Source: RUG11977 sp045627205 (GTDB lineage Bacteria > Bacillota > Clostridia > Lachnospirales > Lachnospiraceae). Taken from it: 64,000 nucleotides of DNA. Below are positions 33,166-41,950 of the stretch, piece after piece; within the stretch, counting starts at the first letter, position 1; every line of letters starts with the position of its first letter. The stretch is from the NCBI GenBank assembly GCA_045627205.1, contig JAZQNG010000064.1, positions 17,952 to 81,951 on the forward strand, in the 5' to 3' direction. A program made the translations under genes and the position numbers. Under the pieces are notes generated by a model. It saw only the letters and a program-made list of their open reading frames with translations. It did no database searches and was not told the DNA's origin.

Positions 33166-34653
33166 ATGCTTGAGAATATTGAACCTAAAGAGGTTTTTAA
33201 ATATTTTGAGTTGCTGTCCTCAGTACCGAGAGGGTCAGGTAATACAAAACAGGTAAGTGATCTGTGTGTCAATTTTGCAAGGGAACACGGATTAGACTGG
33301 TATCAGGATGAACTGAACAATGTCATTATCCGTAAGAATGCAAGTGTAGGCTACGAGGACCATGAACCGGTTATTATCCAGGGTCATCTTGATATGGTTT
33401 GTGCCAAAACCGCAAACAGCCGTCTTGATATGTCCAAATATCCGATTACCCTTTTGCACGAGAATGATTTTATATTTGCTGATGAAACCACACTTGGCGG
33501 TGATGATGGTATTGCTGTTGCAATGGCAATGGCTGTTCTTGCTTCAGATACGATAAAGCATCCATCAATTGAGGCTGTATTTACGGTTGACGAGGAAACC
33601 GGAATGGACGGCGCAACCGGTATAGATGCATCACAGATAAAGGGGCGTAAGCTTTTAAATATCGACAGCGAGGATGAGGGTATATTTACATGTGGCTGTG
33701 CAGGTGGAGTTCGCGTAAATGCTGAGCTTCCCGTAAAACGTCTGTGTGATGGGCTGGGACATTATGCTTCAAGTGATGATATCCAGCAGTTTGAATTTTA
33801 CAAGGTTAAGCTTGATGGTCTTTTAGGTGGTCATTCGGGCTGTGATATAGATAAAAACAGGGCAAGTGCGACATATACACTCGGCGCTGTTTTATATGAA
33901 ATTTGTACTGTCTGTACAATATATTTAAGTAATATTTTCGGTGGAAAATTTGATAATGTAATTGCTGATAATTCAAATTCTCTTGTTGGGGTTGCTCCCG
34001 AGGATTCAGAAAAATTCGAAGGACTTATTTCTTTATATGATGAAAGACTTAAGGAGCAGTTTGGACAGGACGATCCGGGGCTTCACCTTTATTGTGAGCA
34101 GGTACCAAGGACTGAGCTTACCTTCAGCTATGAACCGCTTACTGCCGAGTCAACCAAGGAGGCATTGGGAGTTCTTCATTATCTTCCCCAGGGCGTGAGA
34201 AGCATGAGCAGTAAGATTCCGGGACTTGTTGAAACATCAGCAAATTTAGGGATTTTAAGGCTTGAAAAAAATCTTCTGAAATTCAGCTGTTCTGTACGTT
34301 CCTCCATAAAGGAGCGTAAGGATGCAGTTGTAGAGGAAATTAAAGATCTGCTGGAACTGTCCGGTGGCAGAATTACAACTCACGGTGAATATCCGGGCTG
34401 GGATTTTATGGAAAATTCTCCGCTTCGCGATACATGTGTACAGGTATTTAGGGAGCAGTACGAAAGAGAACCTGTTGTTGAGGCTATCCACGCAGGTCTT
34501 GAATGTGGAATTTTTATGGAAAAGCTTCCGGGACTTGATGCAATATCATTTGGACCGGATCTGACCGATATACATACACCTTCGGAAAAACTCAGTATTT
34601 CATCAACTGCAAGAGTATGGAAAATGCTTATTGGAATACTTGAAAAACTTTAA
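33166..34653 (+). CDS. pepD: Aminoacyl-histidine dipeptidase (M20C)
   Basis: 495 aa from the ATG at 33166, which has GGAG six bases upstream; an ATG four codons earlier has no proper site. This is a zinc-dependent cytoplasmic dipeptidase (carnosinase type). Metal and catalytic blocks are QGHLDMVC (His and Asp), TTLGGDDGIAVAMAM, TVDEETGMDGA (general base Glu-Glu) and INIDSEDEG-like LLNIDSEDEGIF, with AIHAGLECGIF and FGPDLTDIHTPSE near the end. The lid domain contains LLGGHSGCDIDKNRA. It heads a five-gene run with prmA, rsmE, a cysteine desulfurase and thiI at short spacings. Confidence 0.95.
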   Translation: MLENIEPKEVFKYFELLSSVPRGSGNTKQVSDLCVNFAREHGLDWYQDELNNVIIRKNASVGYEDHEPVIIQGHLDMVCAKTANSRLDMSKYPITLLHENDFIFADETTLGGDDGIAVAMAMAVLASDTIKHPSIEAVFTVDEETGMDGATGIDASQIKGRKLLNIDSEDEGIFTCGCAGGVRVNAELPVKRLCDGLGHYASSDDIQQFEFYKVKLDGLLGGHSGCDIDKNRASATYTLGAVLYEICTVCTIYLSNIFGGKFDNVIADNSNSLVGVAPEDSEKFEGLISLYDERLKEQFGQDDPGLHLYCEQVPRTELTFSYEPLTAESTKEALGVLHYLPQGVRSMSSKIPGLVETSANLGILRLEKNLLKFSCSVRSSIKERKDAVVEEIKDLLELSGGRITTHGEYPGWDFMENSPLRDTCVQVFREQYEREPVVEAIHAGLECGIFMEKLPGLDAISFGPDLTDIHTPSEKLSISSTARVWKMLIGILEKL

Positions 34654-34665
34654 GGGGATGATTTT

Positions 34666-35697
34666 ATGAAGTGGAAGAAGATTAAGCTTGAAACTACAAC
34701 AGAGGCCGAGGATCTTGTCAGTGCCGTTTTAAATGAAATGGGCATTGAAGGAATAGAAATTGAGGATAAAATACAGCTTTCAGAGGAAGATAAGAAAAAG
34801 ATGTTTATCGATATTCTTCCTGAGCTTCCTCCGGATGACGGTGTCGCAGAAATCAGCTTTTACTGTGATGAGGATGTCGACTGCGACAGTCTCTGCAGGG
34901 ATGTTCTTGAGAATCTGTCTGTTTATTCAGATGAATACAGGCTTGGAAGCTTAAAAATGACAGTCGGTGAAACAGAGGATAAGGACTGGATAAACAACTG
35001 GAAGGAATTTTTTCATCCCTTCAGAATCGATGATACAATTGTGATAAAGCCCACCTGGACCGACCTTGAGGACAGGTGTGAGGGAGATATGGTTCTTGAA
35101 ATTGATCCCGGAACAGCCTTTGGAAGCGGTTCGCATGAGACAACAAAGCTGTGTATACTGAATCTAAAAAAGTATCTGAAAGAAGGACAGAGACTTCTCG
35201 ATGTCGGATGCGGAAGCGGTATTCTTGCAATCGCAGGTATGAAGCTTGGTGCATCGGGTGCATTAGGTATAGATGTCGACGATAATGCCACCAGGACATC
35301 TGTTGAAAATGCACCGATAAATAATATTCCTTCAGAATACCTCGATGAAGCATTTCTTTCTTCAAAAAAAAGCTCAGCTGAGAACAGCTTAATTGAAATT
35401 ATTCCCGGTGCAATCAGATTTTTTACCGGAAATGTTTTAGAAGATGATGCATTATGCAGAAGCATAGGGTTCGACCGTTTTGATGTAGTTGTAGCCAATA
35501 TTCTTGCGGATATTATTATTCCTCTTTCCTCAGTATGCAGTAAGTACATGAGGGAAAATACACTTTTTATCAGCTCCGGAATTATCAATACAAAGGAAGA
35601 AGCCGTCAGGAAGGCTTTACTTGAAAACGGCTTTGAAATTGTTGAAACTACCCATATGAATGACTGGGTGAGTATAGTAGCAAAGGTTTGCAGATGA
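34666..35697 (+). CDS. prmA: Ribosomal protein L11 methyltransferase
   Basis: 343 aa, slightly longer than the usual 290-320. The N-terminal substrate domain starts MKWKKIKLETTTEAEDL. The SAM domain has EIDPGTAFGSGSHETT, the glycine-rich motif LLDVGCGSGILAIAG, GIDVDDNA, and the catalytic-site NILADIIIPL. It trimethylates L11 using S-adenosylmethionine. The extra length is an insertion of about 25 residues between the two SAM motifs (EAFLSSKKSSAENSL), common in Clostridia. AGGGGATGATTTT precedes the ATG, 12 bases after pepD. Confidence 0.96.
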   Translation: MKWKKIKLETTTEAEDLVSAVLNEMGIEGIEIEDKIQLSEEDKKKMFIDILPELPPDDGVAEISFYCDEDVDCDSLCRDVLENLSVYSDEYRLGSLKMTVGETEDKDWINNWKEFFHPFRIDDTIVIKPTWTDLEDRCEGDMVLEIDPGTAFGSGSHETTKLCILNLKKYLKEGQRLLDVGCGSGILAIAGMKLGASGALGIDVDDNATRTSVENAPINNIPSEYLDEAFLSSKKSSAENSLIEIIPGAIRFFTGNVLEDDALCRSIGFDRFDVVVANILADIIIPLSSVCSKYMRENTLFISSGIINTKEEAVRKALLENGFEIVETTHMNDWVSIVAKVCR

Positions 35698-35758
35698 TTT
35701 TTTTGAATTAATATTAATATATGGCTGAACACTTTAAAGACTGTAACAGGAGGGTTTC

Positions 35759-36508
35759 ATGTATCATTTTTATACTGATAAATCGAATATTTCTGAAAAC
35801 AGGATAGTATTATGCGGTGATGATTATAATCATATTAAAAATGTCCTTCGAATGAATCCCGGTGAGGAAATTATAATCTGTGACGGCGAGGGTGTTGACT
35901 ATCATTGTAAAATAGACGGATATGATAAAAATACCGTAACTGCAGATATACTTGACAGCGGTATTTCTGAGGCTGAGCTTCCCTTTAAGGTCTATCTTTT
36001 TCAGGGACTTCCCAAAAAGGATAAAATGGAAATGATTATCCAGAAGGCTGTTGAGCTCGGCGTATACAGTATCATTCCCGTTATGACAAAAAGAGTAATT
36101 GTCAGACTTGAGGATGATAAAAAGGAAGCCAGGAAAATAGAACGCTGGCAGGCTATTTCAGAGGCTGCGGCAAAGCAGTCCGGAAGGGGTCTGATTCCTG
36201 AGGTCTGTCATGTTACCGGCTTTAAAAATGCTGTTGCAATGGCTGCCAAAATGGGAGCTGCCGTTATCCCCTATGAAAATGCCGACAGCTCGGCGGAGGG
36301 TATGAACAGTGCTCTTGAGCTGATAAAATGCTTTAGGAATAAGGGTGATGTTGCTGTTTTTATCGGTCCTGAAGGCGGCTTTGAACCTTCTGAAATTGAA
36401 CTGGCCGTTGAAAATGGAATAAAGCCCATTACTCTTGGAAAAAGAATTTTACGAACTGAAACTGCAGGACTTATGGTTTTATCTGTGATTGGTTTTACAG
36501 CCCAGTAG
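35759..36508 (+). CDS. rsmE: 16S rRNA m3U1498 methyltransferase
   Basis: 249 aa, typical length. The SPOUT methyltransferase motifs are clear: HIKNVLRMNPGEEI in the N-terminal PUA-like part, then LFQGLPKKDKMEMIIQKAVE, LGVYSIIPVMTKRVIV, ERWQAISEAAAKQSGR, and the knot region FIGPEGGFEPSEIE with LGKRILRTETAGL. It methylates U1498 in 16S rRNA. AGGAGGGTTTC precedes the ATG. It is encoded right after prmA, the usual clostridial order, and is followed by the desulfurase 14 bases later. Confidence 0.96.
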   Translation: MYHFYTDKSNISENRIVLCGDDYNHIKNVLRMNPGEEIIICDGEGVDYHCKIDGYDKNTVTADILDSGISEAELPFKVYLFQGLPKKDKMEMIIQKAVELGVYSIIPVMTKRVIVRLEDDKKEARKIERWQAISEAAAKQSGRGLIPEVCHVTGFKNAVAMAAKMGAAVIPYENADSSAEGMNSALELIKCFRNKGDVAVFIGPEGGFEPSEIELAVENGIKPITLGKRILRTETAGLMVLSVIGFTAQ

Positions 36509-36521
36509 AAAAGGATATAAC

Positions 36522-37694
36522 GTGGAAGCTTATCTTGATAATGCTGCAACGACTCGTACAAGTGACCGTGTTGCAGAAATAGTAAAACAGACGATGTCCG
36601 TTGATTACGGAAATCCCTCATCTAAGCACAATAAGGGCTTTGAGGCAGAGCAGTATATTAAAAATGCAACAGGTATAATTGCTGATTCCTTAAAGGTTGG
36701 TCCGAAGGAAATTATTTTCACCTCAGGCGGAACTGAATCGAATAATATGGCCCTTATAGGTGCGGCGCTTGCCAATAAAAGAAGCGGAAACCATATTATT
36801 GCGTCAGGTTTTGAACATGCTTCAGTATATAATCCGCTTTTATCGCTTGAGGATTTTGGCTTTAAGATTGATTTTGCACCTGTAGATAATATGGGACACA
36901 TTATAATTGATGAGCTGCTTCGATTAATGAAGGACGATACAATTCTTGTTTCGATAATGTATGTAAACAATGAAATAGGTGCTGTTCAGGATATCGAGGC
37001 TATTTCAAGTGCAATCAAAGGGAAAAAAAGCAATGTGATTTTTCATGTTGATGCAATTCAGGCCTTCGGCAAATATAAAATATATCCGAAAAAACTCGGG
37101 ATAGACATGCTGAGTGTAAGTGGACACAAGATAAACGGACCGAAGGGAAGCGGTTTTCTGTATGTCGATGAAGGGGTTAAGCTTCGTCCTCTTATATTTG
37201 GAGGAGGACAGCAGAAAAACAGACGTTCCGGAACCGAAAATGTTCCTGCCATCGCCGGTCTTGGAGAGGCCGTTAAGGAATTCTATGAAAATCATCAGGA
37301 GAAAATGAACCGTATTTTCGATTTAAAGAAACATTTTCTTGAAAGAATTTCCGAAATTCCCGGTACGCATGTAAACGGTGTTCCGTTTGAAGGGGAATGG
37401 CTGATAAGGGAGACAGCACCACATATAGTGAGTATAAGCTTTGAAAAAATAAAGGCTGAGGTACTTCTTCATGCACTTGAGGAAAAAGGTATATGCGTAT
37501 CCTCAGGTTCGGCCTGCTCCTCAAATCATCCCGGCATAAGCTCGACACTTAAGGCTGTCGGAGTAAAAAAGGAGCTCCTTGATTCCACCTTAAGATTCAG
37601 CTTCGGAGTAAATACTTCGATTGAAGAAATAGATTATTGTATTGACTGTTTAAAGGAGCTTGTTCCTGTATATTCAAGATTTTCCAGAAGATAA
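36522..37694 (+). CDS. Cysteine desulfurase, likely partner of ThiI
   Basis: 390 aa from GTG at 36522, with AAGGATATAAC upstream. Reading from TTG further up would overlap rsmE and lacks a site. PLP fold type I enzyme: it starts AYLDNAATTR, has TSGGTESNNMAL, and HVDAIQAFGK with the PLP Lys in SVSGHKINGPKGSGF. The active-site Cys is in CVSSGSACSSNHPG. It takes sulfur from cysteine as a protein persulfide. The thiI gene starts 35 bases downstream, as in the B. subtilis nifZ-thiI pair, so I infer it feeds tRNA 4-thiouridine rather than general iron-sulfur assembly. Confidence 0.94.
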   Translation: MEAYLDNAATTRTSDRVAEIVKQTMSVDYGNPSSKHNKGFEAEQYIKNATGIIADSLKVGPKEIIFTSGGTESNNMALIGAALANKRSGNHIIASGFEHASVYNPLLSLEDFGFKIDFAPVDNMGHIIIDELLRLMKDDTILVSIMYVNNEIGAVQDIEAISSAIKGKKSNVIFHVDAIQAFGKYKIYPKKLGIDMLSVSGHKINGPKGSGFLYVDEGVKLRPLIFGGGQQKNRRSGTENVPAIAGLGEAVKEFYENHQEKMNRIFDLKKHFLERISEIPGTHVNGVPFEGEWLIRETAPHIVSISFEKIKAEVLLHALEEKGICVSSGSACSSNHPGISSTLKAVGVKKELLDSTLRFSFGVNTSIEEIDYCIDCLKELVPVYSRFSRR

Positions 37695-37728
37695 ACAGCA
37701 GATTCTGATGAAAGGAATGGTAATTAGA

Positions 37729-38907
37729 ATGATTTATAAAGCCTTTTTGGTTAAGTATGCGGAAATCGGTATTAAAGGAAAAAACCGTTATGTATTTGAG
37801 GATGCCCTTTGCGACAGATTAGCAGAAAAGCTTGCAAAGGTTGCAGACGGCTTTACTGTCGAAAGGGAGCAGGGAAGACTAAAGGTAATGTGTCCCGATG
37901 AGTACGATTTTGATGAAGCTGTTGCTCAGATGAAGACCGTTTTCGGTGTATGGGAAATCTGTCCTGCGGTTGTAATTGAGGATGCTACCTGGGACAACCT
38001 TACCGGACGTGTTGGAGATTATGTCGGACAGCGCTATGGAAATGAGGAAATTACCTTCAAGGTAGAAGCAAGACGTTCAGATAAATCTTACCCGATGCAG
38101 TCTCCTGAAATTGCCTGTGAGATGGGCGGATACCTGCTTGACAGATTTGATAATCTGAAGGTTGATGTTCATAATCCTAAGGTTAAGCTTTATGTTGAAA
38201 TCCGAAATATGGCTTATGTATATTCGGAATCAATCAAAGGACTTGGTGGTATGCCTCTTGGCGCAAACGGTCATGCCATGCTTCTGCTTTCAGGCGGAAT
38301 TGACAGTCCTGTTGCCGGCTATATGGTTGCAAAAAGAGGAGTTATCATTGATGCTGTTTATTTTCATGCACCGCCCTATACAAGTGAGCGTGCAAAGCAG
38401 AAGGTTGTTGACCTTGCGAAGCTTATAAGTGTTTATACAGGACATATAAGGCTTCACGTTGTCAATTTTACCGATGTACAGCTTGCAATCATTGATAAAT
38501 GTCCCAGAGAAGAACTTACTATCATAATGAGAAGATATATGATGCGTATTGCAGAGCATTTTGCAGAAGAACTGAAATGTCAGGCACTTATTACCGGTGA
38601 ATCAATCGGACAGGTTGCAAGCCAGACGCCTCAGAGCCTTTTATGTACAAATGCTGTTTGCAGGCTTCCTGTATACAGGCCGCTTATTGCATTTGATAAG
38701 CAGGATATTGTTGATATTGCGGAAAAGATTAACACATATGAGACATCTATCGAGCCCTATGAAGACTGCTGTACGATATTTGTTGCGAAGCATCCTGTTA
38801 CAAAGCCATATTTAAATATTATTGAGCGCTCTGAAAGACGGCTTGAGGGTGTAATAGAAGAGCTTGTACAAAAGGCAATTGAAACAGTGGAGATTATTGA
38901 AATCTGA
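37729..38907 (+). CDS. thiI: tRNA 4-thiouridine synthase
   Basis: 392 aa from the ATG at 37729 (MIYKAFLVKYAEIGIKGKNR); upstream in-frame ATGs are less well placed, though the ribosome-binding site (AAAGGAATGG) is a bit far. Domains in order are a ferredoxin-like N-terminal domain, THUMP (to about residue 165), and an AANH/PP-loop ATPase with LLSGGIDSPVAGYMVAKRG. It lacks the C-terminal rhodanese domain of E. coli ThiI, so sulfur must come directly from a desulfurase, consistent with the adjacent gene. The protein thiolates U8 of tRNA and may also act in thiazole synthesis. A terminator follows. Confidence 0.96.
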   Translation: MIYKAFLVKYAEIGIKGKNRYVFEDALCDRLAEKLAKVADGFTVEREQGRLKVMCPDEYDFDEAVAQMKTVFGVWEICPAVVIEDATWDNLTGRVGDYVGQRYGNEEITFKVEARRSDKSYPMQSPEIACEMGGYLLDRFDNLKVDVHNPKVKLYVEIRNMAYVYSESIKGLGGMPLGANGHAMLLLSGGIDSPVAGYMVAKRGVIIDAVYFHAPPYTSERAKQKVVDLAKLISVYTGHIRLHVVNFTDVQLAIIDKCPREELTIIMRRYMMRIAEHFAEELKCQALITGESIGQVASQTPQSLLCTNAVCRLPVYRPLIAFDKQDIVDIAEKINTYETSIEPYEDCCTIFVAKHPVTKPYLNIIERSERRLEGVIEELVQKAIETVEIIEI

Positions 38908-38922
38908 ATTTAGTGTAAACAA

Positions 38923-38950
38923 AAACACCCGGTCAGATGACCGGGTGTTT
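38923..38950. terminator. Bidirectional terminator
   Basis: AAACACCCGGTC (38923-38934) and GACCGGGTGTTT (38939-38950) with a 4-base loop. It separates thiI (+) and the HPr-like gene (-). Confidence 0.9.
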
Positions 38951-38987
38951 ATTTCAGAAATACTTCTGATGATAGAAGTCGTGAAAA

Positions 38988-39221
38988 TTATCCGATGATA
39001 TAGCTCTTTAAGCTTTCAAGAATGTTTTCAACGTCATCCTCTGAATGGATGTTAAGCTCGATAGGCTTTGAAAGATCAAGTGAGAAGATACCCATGATTG
39101 ACTTTGCGTCAATTACATATCTGCCTGATACAAGATCAAAATCTGAATCGAATTTAGTTACTGTGTTTACAAATGACTTAACTGCATCAATTGAATTTAA
39201 GCTGATTTTTACTGTTTTCAT
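38988..39221 (-). CDS. HPr-like protein lacking the phospho-histidine
   Basis: 77 aa, close to the 85-88 of HPr. The central block KSIMGIFSLDL matches the HPr regulatory serine region (KSIMGVMSL), and the VNTVTKFDSDFDL helix and strand align. The usual GxHARPA active-site motif is replaced by NSIDAVKS, putting Asp12 where His15 would be. It therefore cannot carry the PEP-derived phosphate of the PTS. It is reminiscent of Crh, which has only the serine site. A role in catabolite regulation is an inference. AAAGGGG precedes the ATG. It is monocistronic with its own promoter. Confidence 0.82.
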   Translation of the reverse strand: MKTVKISLNSIDAVKSFVNTVTKFDSDFDLVSGRYVIDAKSIMGIFSLDLSKPIELNIHSEDDVENILESLKSYIIG

Positions 39222-39290
39222 AGTTTTAACCCCTTTCGAAATGAAAATATTTATAATTTGTTACATCAAATTATCTTGTTTACATTAATG

Positions 39291-39319
39291 AGTATATAGG
39301 TTTGCCCAGTAAAAGTCAA
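39291..39319 (-). promoter_or_regulatory. Promoter of the HPr-like gene
   Basis: On the minus strand TTGACT (39319-39314), 17-base spacer, TATACT (39296-39291). Confidence 0.75.
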
Positions 39320-39437
39320 TATACAGAACAGACAAACTTTTTATGTGATGTATTTAATGTGTATAATCAATATATACTAAATAAATAGTTATATTTTATA
39401 TTTCTTGTGCATTTTTGATGAAAGGTAATTTTGTTAT

Positions 39438-40763
39438 ATGAATAATGCTAAGGTTGGTATATTATCTCTTGGATGTAAGGTTAATTCCTGTGAATCTGAA
39501 CAGATTCGTGAGGAGCTTCTGAAAAACGGGTTCGAAATTGTGGATTTTGAACAGTCTGCAGATATTTATGTGATAAATACCTGCTCTGTTACAAATATCG
39601 CTGACCGTAAATCACGCCAGATGCTTCATAAGGCAAGAAAACAGAACCCGGATGCCCTGATTGTTGCTACAGGCTGTTACGCACAGGTTGGGGGCGAAAA
39701 GCTTCTTTCGGAGGGAGATGCTGATATTGTAATCGGAAATAACCATAAGGGTGCTGTATCAGAGGCTGTTATTAAATATCTTAAGGATAAGGAGGCTTTA
39801 TGTCTTGTAGACAAAATTGCCGAAGAAAAGTGTTTTGAGGAAATGTTTCTTGAAACCTATCCCGAAAAATCCCGTGCTTTTGTTAAAATAGAGGATGGCT
39901 GTAATCAGTTCTGTGCGTACTGCATAATACCCTATGCAAGGGGAAGAGTACGTTCAAGGGATATGGAGAGCATTATAAATGAGGTTGAAAACCTTGCCCA
40001 AAACGGCTTTAAGGAGATAGTGCTTACAGGAATACATCTTTCCAGCTATGGTAATATGAACTATGAAAAGGCAGATAACAAAAACAATACACTGCTTGCT
40101 CTAATCAGACGTTTATCTGTTATAAATGGTATTGAACGAATAAGACTGGGTTCACTTGAACCACGTATCATTACAACTGATTTTGCAAAGGCACTTTCTG
40201 AAATTCCAAATTTCTGTCCTCATTTTCATCTGTCACTTCAAAGTGGCTGTGATACTGTTTTGAAAAGAATGAACAGGCATTATTCCGCAGATGAATTTTT
40301 GGAAAAATGTGATATTTTACGCAGTGTATTTGACAGACCTGCAATTACTACAGATGTTATTGTCGGCTTTCCCGGTGAAACCGAGGAAGAATTTAATGAA
40401 TCAAGGAATATGCTTGAACGGGCTGCATTCAGTAAAATGCATATATTTAAATATTCACGCAGGGCGGGCACGATTGCTGATAAAATGAAAAACCAGCTGA
40501 CTGAAAAAATCAAGCATGAAAGAAGCAGACAGCTTGGTGAGCTGGATGATAAAATGCATTATGCTTATAATTCATCCTTTGTCGGTCAGGCTGAGCGTGT
40601 TTTGATAGAGGAAGAAAAGAATGGAAGGTACAGCGGTCTTACTACACGTTATGTTAATGTATTAATAAATTTCAAAGCAGCTTCATTAAGCATTAATTCA
40701 ATTGTTGATGTCAGGATTGTTTCGATAAGCGATGATGGTACTCTGATAGCGGAATTACTTTGA
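39438..40763 (+). CDS. mtaB: tRNA t6A37 methylthiotransferase
   Basis: 441 aa. The N-terminal MTTase domain shows LGCKVNSCESE, VINTCSVTNIADRKSR and ATGCYAQ, three cysteines for one iron-sulfur cluster. The radical SAM core has EDGCNQFCAYCIIPYARGR (CxxxCxxC), then VLTGIHLSSYG and HLSLQSGCDTVLKRMNR. A TRAM domain ends the protein (about 375-441). The SKVRS-type MtaB signature, GCKVN rather than the GCQMN of MiaB, supports ms2t6A formation at tRNA position 37. GAAAGGTAATTTTGTT precedes the ATG. It stands alone between the HPr-like gene and the yrzL operon. Confidence 0.94.
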   Translation: MNNAKVGILSLGCKVNSCESEQIREELLKNGFEIVDFEQSADIYVINTCSVTNIADRKSRQMLHKARKQNPDALIVATGCYAQVGGEKLLSEGDADIVIGNNHKGAVSEAVIKYLKDKEALCLVDKIAEEKCFEEMFLETYPEKSRAFVKIEDGCNQFCAYCIIPYARGRVRSRDMESIINEVENLAQNGFKEIVLTGIHLSSYGNMNYEKADNKNNTLLALIRRLSVINGIERIRLGSLEPRIITTDFAKALSEIPNFCPHFHLSLQSGCDTVLKRMNRHYSADEFLEKCDILRSVFDRPAITTDVIVGFPGETEEEFNESRNMLERAAFSKMHIFKYSRRAGTIADKMKNQLTEKIKHERSRQLGELDDKMHYAYNSSFVGQAERVLIEEEKNGRYSGLTTRYVNVLINFKAASLSINSIVDVRIVSISDDGTLIAELL

Positions 40764-40832
40764 CAATCAACTGTGTTTTTAAATGATTTTTAATAATTTT
40801 TATTTGTTTTTTGCAGACCTGTTTAAATTATG

Positions 40833-40861
40833 TTGAACTTTATTTATTTTTGAAGTATAAT
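40833..40861 (+). promoter_or_regulatory. Promoter of the yrzL-ruvX operon
   Basis: TTGAAC (40833-40838), 17-base spacer, TATAAT (40856-40861). Confidence 0.8.
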
Positions 40862-40930
40862 TAAACGATGACTAATGGTCATCTGCGGAGCATAACCCGT
40901 AAAACAGTTGTGCAGAATAGGGGATTTACA

Positions 40931-41191
40931 ATGGAAAACAGAGGCGATACTCAATACTTCAGACCTGTGAAGGATCAGGAAAATTTAGTAAAGGATACAA
41001 TTGCGGATGTATACAGGGCTCTCAACGAAAAGGGCTACAATCCTGTAAGCCAGATTGTCGGATATATCATGTCCGGGGATCCTACATATATTACAAGCCA
41101 TGATGGGGCAAGAAGCAAGATAATGTATGTAGAAAGAGACGAGATTATAGAGGAGCTGCTGAAGGGATACATCAGACAGAATTTTAAATAA
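40931..41191 (+). CDS. yrzL: IreB/UPF0297 family regulatory phosphoprotein
   Basis: 86 aa from the ATG at 40931 with AGGGGATTTACA upstream. It matches the UPF0297 family throughout: TQYFRPVKDQ, VYRALNEKGYNPVSQIVGYI, SGDPTYITSHDGARSKI, and DEIIEELLKGYI. In enterococci the homologue IreB is a substrate of the PASTA kinase IreK and influences cephalosporin tolerance; the role here is inferred from family only. It is the first gene of the conserved yrzL-ruvX-yrzB order; its stop codon overlaps the ruvX start (TAATG). Confidence 0.94.
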   Translation: MENRGDTQYFRPVKDQENLVKDTIADVYRALNEKGYNPVSQIVGYIMSGDPTYITSHDGARSKIMYVERDEIIEELLKGYIRQNFK

Positions 41192-41637
41192 TGGGAAAAC
41201 GGATTATGGGGCTCGACTTCGGAGCCATGACCTGCGGAGTTGCTGTGAGTGATGAACTGCTTATTACAGCACAGGGAATTGAAACAATCAGAAGGACTCA
41301 TGAAAACAAGCTTCGTAAGACGCTTGCAAGGATTGAAGAGCTTATTGTAGAATACGATATTGACAAAATTGTTCTCGGACTTCCGAAAAAGCTTGACGGT
41401 TCTGAAGGCGACAGAGCAGAAAAATCACGTGAATTTAAGGATGACCTGGAAAGACGTACAGGTCTTGAGGTTGTGCTTTGGGATGAGCGGCTTACCACTG
41501 TTGAGGCACACAGAGCCCTCGACGAGGCAGGAATGAGCCTTGAAGACAAGAATAAGGTTGTTGATAAGATTGCTGCAGTTATTATCCTTCGCAGCTATCT
41601 TGATTATCTTTCCAACAGCAGACAGAACCAGGTCTGA
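41191..41637 (+). CDS. ruvX: Holliday junction resolvase-like protein RuvX (YqgF)
   Basis: 148 aa, RNase H-like fold. The first acidic residue lies in MGLDFGAMTCGVAVSD, then IVLGLPKKLDGSEG, VLWDERLTT (acidic), and DEAGMSLEDKNKVVDKIAAV with the last acidic site. The family functions in resolving recombination intermediates or in pre-16S rRNA processing, depending on species. Translation is coupled to yrzL by a one-base stop/start overlap. The yrzB-like gene follows after 22 bases. Confidence 0.94.
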   Translation: MGKRIMGLDFGAMTCGVAVSDELLITAQGIETIRRTHENKLRKTLARIEELIVEYDIDKIVLGLPKKLDGSEGDRAEKSREFKDDLERRTGLEVVLWDERLTTVEAHRALDEAGMSLEDKNKVVDKIAAVIILRSYLDYLSNSRQNQV

Positions 41638-41659
41638 TAAATCAGGAACGGAGATTATC

Positions 41660-41944
41660 ATGGATAATAAAGAAAAGGATACAAAGATTAAATTTACACT
41701 TGATGACGGTATTTCAATAGACCTTTATCCGGTAGCCGACACCAAACTGAATGGTGTTAATTATGTACTTGTAGCAGACAGCGAATCCGGCGAGAGCAAT
41801 GCTTTCATTTTAAAGGAGGTTCATTCTACAGATAATGAACTTGCATATGAGCTTGTTGATGACGATGTGGAGCTTAATGCAGTAGGTGATATTTTTAACG
41901 AGCTTCTTGACGATGTCGATATAGTACCGGAAGATAATAAATAA
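41660..41944 (+). CDS. DUF1292 protein (YrzB-like)
   Basis: 94 aa, very acidic, from the ATG at 41660 after AACGGAGATTATC. The pattern IDLYPVADTKLNGVNYVLVA, then AFILKEV and DDDVELNAVGDIFNELL, is typical of DUF1292 proteins that follow ruvX in Firmicutes. The function is unknown. Its C-terminal 25 residues are mostly Asp/Glu. RNase J starts six bases downstream, so the two are likely coupled. Confidence 0.88.
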   Translation: MDNKEKDTKIKFTLDDGISIDLYPVADTKLNGVNYVLVADSESGESNAFILKEVHSTDNELAYELVDDDVELNAVGDIFNELLDDVDIVPEDNK

Positions 41945-41950
41945 GAACAT

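Noticed and set aside
35013..35732. 239-aa minus-strand frame
   Set aside because: Lies wholly over prmA, whose motifs are clear on the plus strand.
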